64,000 nt of DNA from Phlebiopsis flavidoalba (lineage: Eukaryota > Basidiomycota > Agaricomycetes > Polyporales > Phanerochaetaceae), in NCBI GenBank assembly GCA_035772785.1, contig JAOCPU010000015.1, positions 1 to 64,000 on the forward strand. The letters are read 5' to 3'. Shown here one piece after another: positions 60,536-64,000 of this stretch. The translations under genes and the position numbers were made by a program. Under the pieces are notes generated by a model. The model worked only from the letters and a program-made list of their open reading frames with translations. It ran no database searches and had not been told where the DNA came from. Position 1 is the first letter of the stretch, and every line of letters begins with the position of its first letter.

Positions 60536-60800
60536 TTATCTTTCCGTCGTAATCAATTTTTTGAACCTGTCGAAGGGCTTGTGAGAATCGGTGGGGATGT
60601 CCGATCTGGACTGTTGGCGGTCGTGCCGCTCGGCTAAATAAACCAGGTCGCTGTGATGCGCCGTGTCAAGCTTGCTGGCAAGCTGCCCACGACCTGCGTC
60701 TTGCTGCTGACATAGTCGACTTATGTCGACTCGAATATCTTGCACCGCAAGATCGTTGACTCGAGCAAGCTGGGTTAGAGTTGGCAGCAGCCGGAGTCAG
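60536..60800 (-). CDS. Small unrecognised protein between two tRNA synthetase genes
   Basis: On the minus strand a frame ending at 60536 reads TLTQLARVNDLAVQDIRVDI, then SRLCQQQDAGRGQLASKLD, AHHSDLVYLAERHDRQQSRS and KPFDRFKKLITTER before a stop. A possible start (MAGSDSGC) lies near 60815 across one frame shift. The pattern suggests a helical, possibly coiled-coil, protein of about 85-95 residues, of the kind seen in small adaptor subunits, but I do not recognise the family. It converges with IleRS and diverges from ProRS. Confidence 0.45.
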
Positions 60801-60889
60801 AGCCGGCCATTCCATCTGATAACGCCTACCAGACCTGCTTTCCCTCCACCATCACTCTCTCGCACTCCTTCCGTTCATAAACTCTCAAG

Positions 60890-63504
<2,615 letters not shown>

Positions 63505-63732
63505 AGGGCGACTCAGAGCACATCGGAAAAAATTGTGGGACGAGATGTATTTTCTACGGGGCGTGAGTTCTCGCGCGAGAAAAATGTATAATGCTGCTCC
63601 AGACTACATTCAAGTGCAAGGTACATGCAAGATAAATCGCGTTCTGTAGGTATATCCGTGAATATTTTCCTTTGAGCCCTGGCCATATGTTCCTCGGACT
63701 CATACCGCCCAGCGGCGACGAGCCATGTCCCT

Positions 63733-64000
63733 TTACTGTTGTCGCAGACGCTTTCTCGGCCTGAGTCGTGCTGGCGGAGCATCATCAGCCTCTACAACCT
63801 TCCTCTTGGTAGACGCATTGACCCTCGGCCTTAACCTCGGCAAAGGTGCGACGACATTGTCCTTCACTTTCATCGTAGACCTTTGCCGCTTCAGCGGCTT
63901 GGCTTGTGGTACAGCCACAACTTCATCGCGCTTGCAGCTTCACGGGGTCACGCGACTTCCGGGGCCTCAGACGCGGGTAAGAGGGACGGTGTCGGTTACT
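63733..64000 (-). CDS. Basic protein, 3' end only (runs off the window)
   Basis: A minus-strand frame enters from beyond the right edge and ends at 63733. The readable part (from 63918) is strongly basic: AVPQAKPLKRQRSTMKVKD, APLPRLRPRVN, KRKVVEADDAPPARLRPRKR. This looks like a nuclear protein tail with nuclear-localisation-type clusters. Family unknown. It converges with ProRS, with about 230 bases between them. Confidence 0.45.

Overview
The window looks like nuclear DNA from a filamentous basidiomycete, most probably an Agaricomycete (mushroom-forming class). The evidence is two FunK1-type protein kinase genes, a fungal seven-transmembrane protein of the Agaricomycete type, an F-box gene, a WOPR (Gti1/Pac2) regulator, a fungal assimilatory nitrate reductase, many short introns, and no operon structure. 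Genus cannot be fixed from the sequence. Almost every recognisable gene keeps its conserved motifs but jumps reading frame repeatedly by one or two bases, in housekeeping and accessory genes alike. I read this mainly as uncorrected indel error in the assembly rather than death of every gene, so CDS entries give whole-locus spans (introns and frame breaks included) and most ends are approximate.

Layout. 1-2.9 kb: no recognisable gene; a small inverted-repeat (MITE-like) element and a dispersed hairpin repeat. 3.0-11.1 kb: a tandem duplication of about 4.2 kb, each unit carrying one FunK1 kinase gene on the minus strand. 12.2-13.6 kb: F-box protein (minus). 14.0-16.5 kb: RMD1/DUF155 protein (minus). 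16.9-19.2 kb: unrecognised membrane/coiled-coil protein (plus). 20.7-23.5 kb: DNAJC11-like J-protein (plus). 24.6-25.7 kb: WOPR regulator (plus). 25.9-27.6 kb: MutY adenine DNA glycosylase (minus), sharing a promoter region with SURF4/Erv29 (28.2-30.2 kb, plus), which is split by a 0.7 kb C-rich, nearly G-free block. 30.6-33.5 kb: Enp2/NOL10 (plus). 34-35.9 kb: coiled-coil protein (minus). 36.4-38.1 kb: MDR-type oxidoreductase (minus). 38-42 kb: mostly unassigned. 42.1-43.0 kb: DJ-1 (minus). 43.7-44.9 kb: seven-TM protein (minus). 45-47.4 kb: unassigned. 47.4-51.5 kb: nitrate reductase (plus). 52.1-53.0 kb: Swc5/BCNT (minus). 53.7-55.7 kb: B-type cyclin (minus), divergent from mitochondrial-type isoleucyl-tRNA synthetase (56.35-60.5 kb, plus). 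60.5-60.8 kb: small unrecognised gene (minus). 60.9-63.5 kb: prolyl-tRNA synthetase (plus). 63.7 kb to the edge: 3' end of a basic protein gene (minus).

Most genes are unrelated housekeeping functions: translation and ribosome assembly (IleRS, ProRS, Enp2), DNA repair (MutY), mitochondria (DNAJC11-like, RMD1 family), ER export (SURF4), chromatin (Swc5), cell cycle (cyclin B). Nitrogen assimilation is represented by nitrate reductase alone; I see no nitrite reductase or nitrate transporter beside it. Base composition is mosaic: about 15.6-16.6, 17.7-29.2 and 31.3-35.2 kb are strongly GC-rich, the rest near 50% GC, with switches falling inside single genes. I found no rRNA, convincing tRNA, CRISPR array, complete autonomous transposon or clear new defence-like system.
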